Of a stretch of DNA of 64,000 nt, positions 60,459 to 64,000 are shown one piece after another. The stretch lies in contig LLEY01000016.1 of NCBI GenBank assembly GCA_001414485.1, positions 372,001-436,000 of the forward strand. Direction: 5' to 3'. The notes beneath the pieces were generated by a model that was not told the origin of the DNA, ran no database searches, and saw only the letters and a program-made list of their open reading frames with translations. This stretch comes from Calycina herbarum. Its lineage: Eukaryota; Ascomycota; Leotiomycetes; Helotiales; Pezizellaceae. The position numbers and the translations under genes were made by a program. Numbering within the stretch: position 1 is the first letter of the stretch; every line of letters starts with the position of its first letter.

Positions 60459-60582
60459 CTACTCTAGTACTCAATACTACTCGAGTAGTACTCTTAAGTA
60501 GTAGACTAGAGTATGAGTAGCGAGTTAGATAACTAGAGTAGAGTAGTTACTCTTGACTACTCGAGTACTACTCGAGTAGTCT
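60459..60582. repeat. Cluster of ACTCGAGT palindromes
   Basis: Contains the perfect palindrome TACTACTCGAGTAGTA at 60475-60490. A double palindrome with two ACTCGAGT cores occupies 60555-60581. Between them lie variants such as gactagagtatgag and aactagagtagagtag. The whole 124 bp is built from the words actag/agtag and can fold on itself. Confidence 0.7.
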
Positions 60583-61686
60583 ATAAATAGAAGTAATATA
60601 TAGTAAACATACTAAAATATTACCATATATAGGAAATGAGATGGAATCTAGTGGGTTGTTCTGTTAGGAGAGAGCTTTTTGAACCTGAAAATAGAATTAT
60701 TGACCTCTTATTCACTCAAATATTCCCTTTATAAACTCGCTCCATCTCCTACCTATCTACAACCGATCTAAAACCTATCTACCAAACAAGCCTCAGCGTC
60801 AACAGCAGAACCCCAATCGTGACATCAACCCAACAGAAACTCCCTATTCCTCCAATAACTAAGTGATCGCCTTCAATTGTTATCTCTAGATAATTCTCAG
60901 AGAGTCTGTTCTCTTCAGAAAGCTCTTTTTTTTATTAAAAAAAAGACACCACTATAGAAACGGCAAGAGGTCATTTTTGCACCTCTAATATCTAACTACG
61001 TAGATGCGGTCATGGCTATTTTCGGCTTAAAAGATTAATATAAATGAGTAAGTTGGGCTCTGGATGTTATTGCTAGAAGGAACCTCTCGAGGCCTCTCCC
61101 AACTCAATATTTCCCTACAGAGCCGCACCGAACTTTACAGCTACCTCAACATCAAGTTTAGATTTGAGGTTAAGGTTACAGTTAGTTCGCGGTTTTTCAA
61201 CCCTAGGTACAGTGAGATTGTCAAATGGATAATGTTCACCACTGTGCTATTGTCAAATAAACCTTTACCACCGAAAAGAAAACTGGTCTCGAAAACTGAA
61301 TTCTTTCAGATGAACAAGTAATCAACAAGGGGAACAAGATAGAGATCCCATTCTCCCGGATTTACGGAAACTAGTTTCGCTTACTCCTTTAGTCCTCATC
61401 GCAAACTTAAAAAGCTTGCATATGACAGATTCTCTAACAGATAGTCTACTATCGTTTTTGTGGGGTTTGCCATGAATGTGTTCCATAGTCGGACTTTTAT
61501 AGAAACGAAACTTAGTGAAATATCAACTTACTCCGTAGAACCGACTAAACATGTAAAGTAAGATTCCCTGCCTTATCGCAAGACTTTGAAAGCCAATTAG
61601 ATACCATTCACGCAGTAGCTCTCACTAACACCGAGGAGGCAAAAAGCCGGAAAGATTCACCCAAACAGTACAGTGGATAACCGAAA

Positions 61687-61983
61687 TCAGAGTTCAACAA
61701 CATTACCTCTCTTTACCCCAAATAGCACACTCAGCAAAATGTTGAAACCCCAGTTCTCATTCATCACAAACCTCCATTCCAATCTAGCAGAGTTTGCCGG
61801 CCGTCCTGTTCGTGCATACTGGGAATCATGGAGATACATTGGAGATCCACGGTCTGTGTAACGCAAAGCCGATCGATCTAATGCGCTCCTATTACTACAA
61901 ATGAAGGAGTCCAAGTCCAACACAATCGAGTGGGTCACCCACTGATCATCCTCCACAGACCACGCCGCCCCATTTGTATGCAC
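61687..61983 (-). pseudogene. Coding-like fragment within the module array
   Basis: A 98-codon frame without an upstream start that fits (first ATG at 61983). The block NGAAWSVEDDQWVTHSIVLD is followed by ARLEWRFVMNENW, with a Trp-rich, beta-strand-like alternation. It follows the module copy near 62175 on the same strand, so it may be the downstream exon of that decayed gene. No family assigned. Confidence 0.3.
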
Positions 61984-63490
61984 CGTAGTTTCTGGAAAAG
62001 CTTCGTGACAATTGCCAATGATACGCGGCAGGAGTAAGGCTGGGAAATCGGAGCTTCAATCAAATAGTACAAACCACCCAAAATCTCTCTCTCACTTCCG
62101 CACCAACTCAGACACAACAGACAAACTACAAGCTAGACCCATTCCTCAAATCTCTTGTCACCGAAAAGAATACTACCATCGAACCTAAAAGGTCGTTTAG
62201 ATGAAAAAGTGCAACAAGAAAACAGTATGGAAATCACAACCTCTTAGAACTTATGAATAGTAGTCTTTCTGATAATATAACACTCTTAGATAGGAGAAGG
62301 AAAGAAAACCTGGACTAGAACAGTTCCCTGAAATGATTCTAGCCCTCGTTTTTATGGTAAAGTACTAACCAAGTTGGAGGGTTACCTTATAGAGAAAGAA
62401 ACTGGTGGAGAAGAAAACTGGAAGTCGTAGAAAACTTGTTGATAACTATTTCTTATTAACATCACCAAAAGAACGCTGTTAGTGAAATGAGATATAGACA
62501 AGCGCGAGGGTAAGTCCTATCGAACCACTCGACTTCCCTGGCTGAAGAAAACCCACTCACTTTCCGCACAGAAACACAGGTATAAAAAAGGGTGAAGGAA
62601 CTGATCTACCATCATGACCGATTGAGGAGCTTCGAACTAAATACGCAACAAGAGCGGAGCTTGCAAACCAGAAACAATATCGTGGCCCGCCAATCTGGGA
62701 ACGAGAACTAGACCATTCACCAACCCACCCGAGAAAATTATCCGAGCTAAAGGTACTCTTCCAATCTCTTGCCATCGAAAGTAAACATACCTTCGAATCT
62801 CGAAAGTTCCTTCCTCTGAAAGCACATCAAAAATAAATGAAAAGGGGTGTCTGATCATCGCAGTTGCTTGAATTCAAACAGAGAAAGCGTTTACTCGCCG
62901 CAGGAAACTTGAAACAGACCAAGTCCTCAACGAATCGAGCGTGACGTATGCTCCTTCCTTACTTTACCGATCTCATTCCACGGTAGCGTAGTATACATAT
63001 CCTCGATTCTTTCCTTTTAAACAACTCATTACCCAACTCATTACCCGACTCAACCCGACTCCAATCCAAACTCTTGCGCAGCCCACTCACTCTTCCTCCA
63101 CTCTCCTCCTATGAGAATAATATAATCGTACCAATCAATCATAAAAAAAGGTAACTCCCAGCTTATCCTTATCAAAAGTACTCCATCTCCATCGGTATCT
63201 ATTCACCCCCTCCTCCCCCCCTAACCACATTCTCTCAATCACCATCGACACTAAACCGTTTTCCTGATCGCAATTCGCGCCGCCGCCGGAGTCACCGCTA
63301 CTACTGGAGTTCACAACCACTTGGTGGGGTTTTGGAGCCCATCTTCTGTGGCGCGAGCGCCCCCTCCCCCCTCTTGTTTTGAGAGAAAAAAATAAAATCC
63401 GAACAAGACCCTCGCTTCTCATTTCTTGTCACCGACAACAACACTAGCTTCGAATCCTAAAAGTACATTCAGACAAACAAGAGTCAGCAA

Positions 63491-64000
63491 AGGTAATAAA
63501 TAGCAGAGATCTCACAAGCACTCGTAGTCCACGAAACCAGATTCTCCCTGATTCCATCATCGTAAGGGGGAAAGGAAAATTTAAACCTGACGAAGTTCCC
63601 ATAATAGAGGTCAATTTCCTGGTTTCTGCTGCGACATGAAAATAATGTGCTACGGCCAAGGGGTTGTTTAAAAAAGGAAAGTAAGTAGCGAACTGGTGAA
63701 TTATGGAAGTGGTAGGCTCTCCGGTAGCAGCCATGCTCGTTCATCTCTGAGACAGCTGAAAGGGATATATTGGGACACAGAATAAAAGCCGACGAGGAAA
63801 AAAAGAAAGAACATGGAAAACCATATTTTTGAAGCAGGATTTGATTCAACGATATAATTTACACTAACAATTGAATTTTTACCGCACCAAAAAATCAAAT
63901 GATACTCGGAGATTCAGTAATGGCAATGCTGCATAGCATGCTGTCATGATCCCAAAAAGGACGCAAGGAAACCCTTTTCCGTAGAGGACCAACGATATAA
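63491..64000. other. Right edge, no feature recognised
   Basis: Short overlapping frames only. Composition is normal, with no repeat edge or splice structure that I can support. Confidence 0.4.

Larger units (their letters stand above)
60180..63490 (-). repeat. Scattered decayed copies of one exon-like module
   Basis: Five minus-strand sites, near 63440, 62790, 62175, 61280 and 60210, share a core like TTCGAAGGTAGT followed by TTTCGGTGACAAGA. At three of them the core is preceded by TTTTAG or TTTCAG and a pyrimidine-rich stretch, as at an intron acceptor. The downstream frame reads F-E/D-G-x3-F/V-G-D-K. Spacing is 600-1100 bp and divergence is high. It looks like a tandem family of degraded paralogous genes. 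The encoded protein is not recognised. Confidence 0.45.

Overview
The window is chromosomal DNA from a filamentous ascomycete. The genes have short GT-AG introns (51-127 bp) with CTAAC/CTAAT-like branch points. The repeats carry the hallmark of repeat-induced point mutation (RIP): paired LTRs differ almost only by C-to-T and G-to-A changes, stops fall at former CAG/CAA/TGG-type codons, and the DNA is very rich in TA. A member of the Leotiomycetes is my guess; nothing here fixes the species.

Layout. 1-17584 is a stack of LTR retrotransposons. An older, left-truncated element (229-2938, minus) has a chromovirus LTR at its left (1-228). Beside it is a Ty3/gypsy element (3062-17579, minus, duplicated target TCTAA). 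That element carries a solo LTR (9979-17088, AACGT), which in turn carries a complete Ty3 chromovirus (10299-17074, CCAGG). 17875-19669 is an intact island gene, a Dcr2-type metallophosphatase. 20045-43825 holds a wrecked TPR-like protein gene on the minus strand. It is broken by a 512-bp MITE (20118-20629) and by a Ty1/copia element (22657-43463, ATTAG). The copia element contains a second chromovirus (23828-36795, CCGAG), which contains a second, antisense copia (26332-32312, TATTT). It also contains a 2.6-kb gag-only element (37177-39776, GTAGG). 44541-47006 is a RIP-mutated Fot1/pogo-type DNA transposon.

47500-55490 is normal gene space: a small two-exon gene, a three-exon AT-hook protein gene, Pop7 (RNase P/MRP) and, divergently from it, a Rogdi/Rav2-type V-ATPase assembly factor. 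Two further small ORFs are uncertain. 55491-64000 is gene-poor. It holds an array of CTCGGA words that changes strand, a cluster of ACTCGAGT palindromes, and a scattered set of decayed copies of one exon-like module.

The most interesting point is an architecture shared by two Ty3/gypsy lineages. Between the end of pol and the 3' LTR, each carries a convergent antisense gene for a small protein with a cysteine cluster followed by long, charged helices (3840-4434 in the gypsy element; 15958-16521 and 35682-36269 in the chromoviruses). In the gypsy element this gene has two introns and is much less RIP-damaged than the pol gene beside it. All functional statements come from reading motifs by eye; no database search was run.
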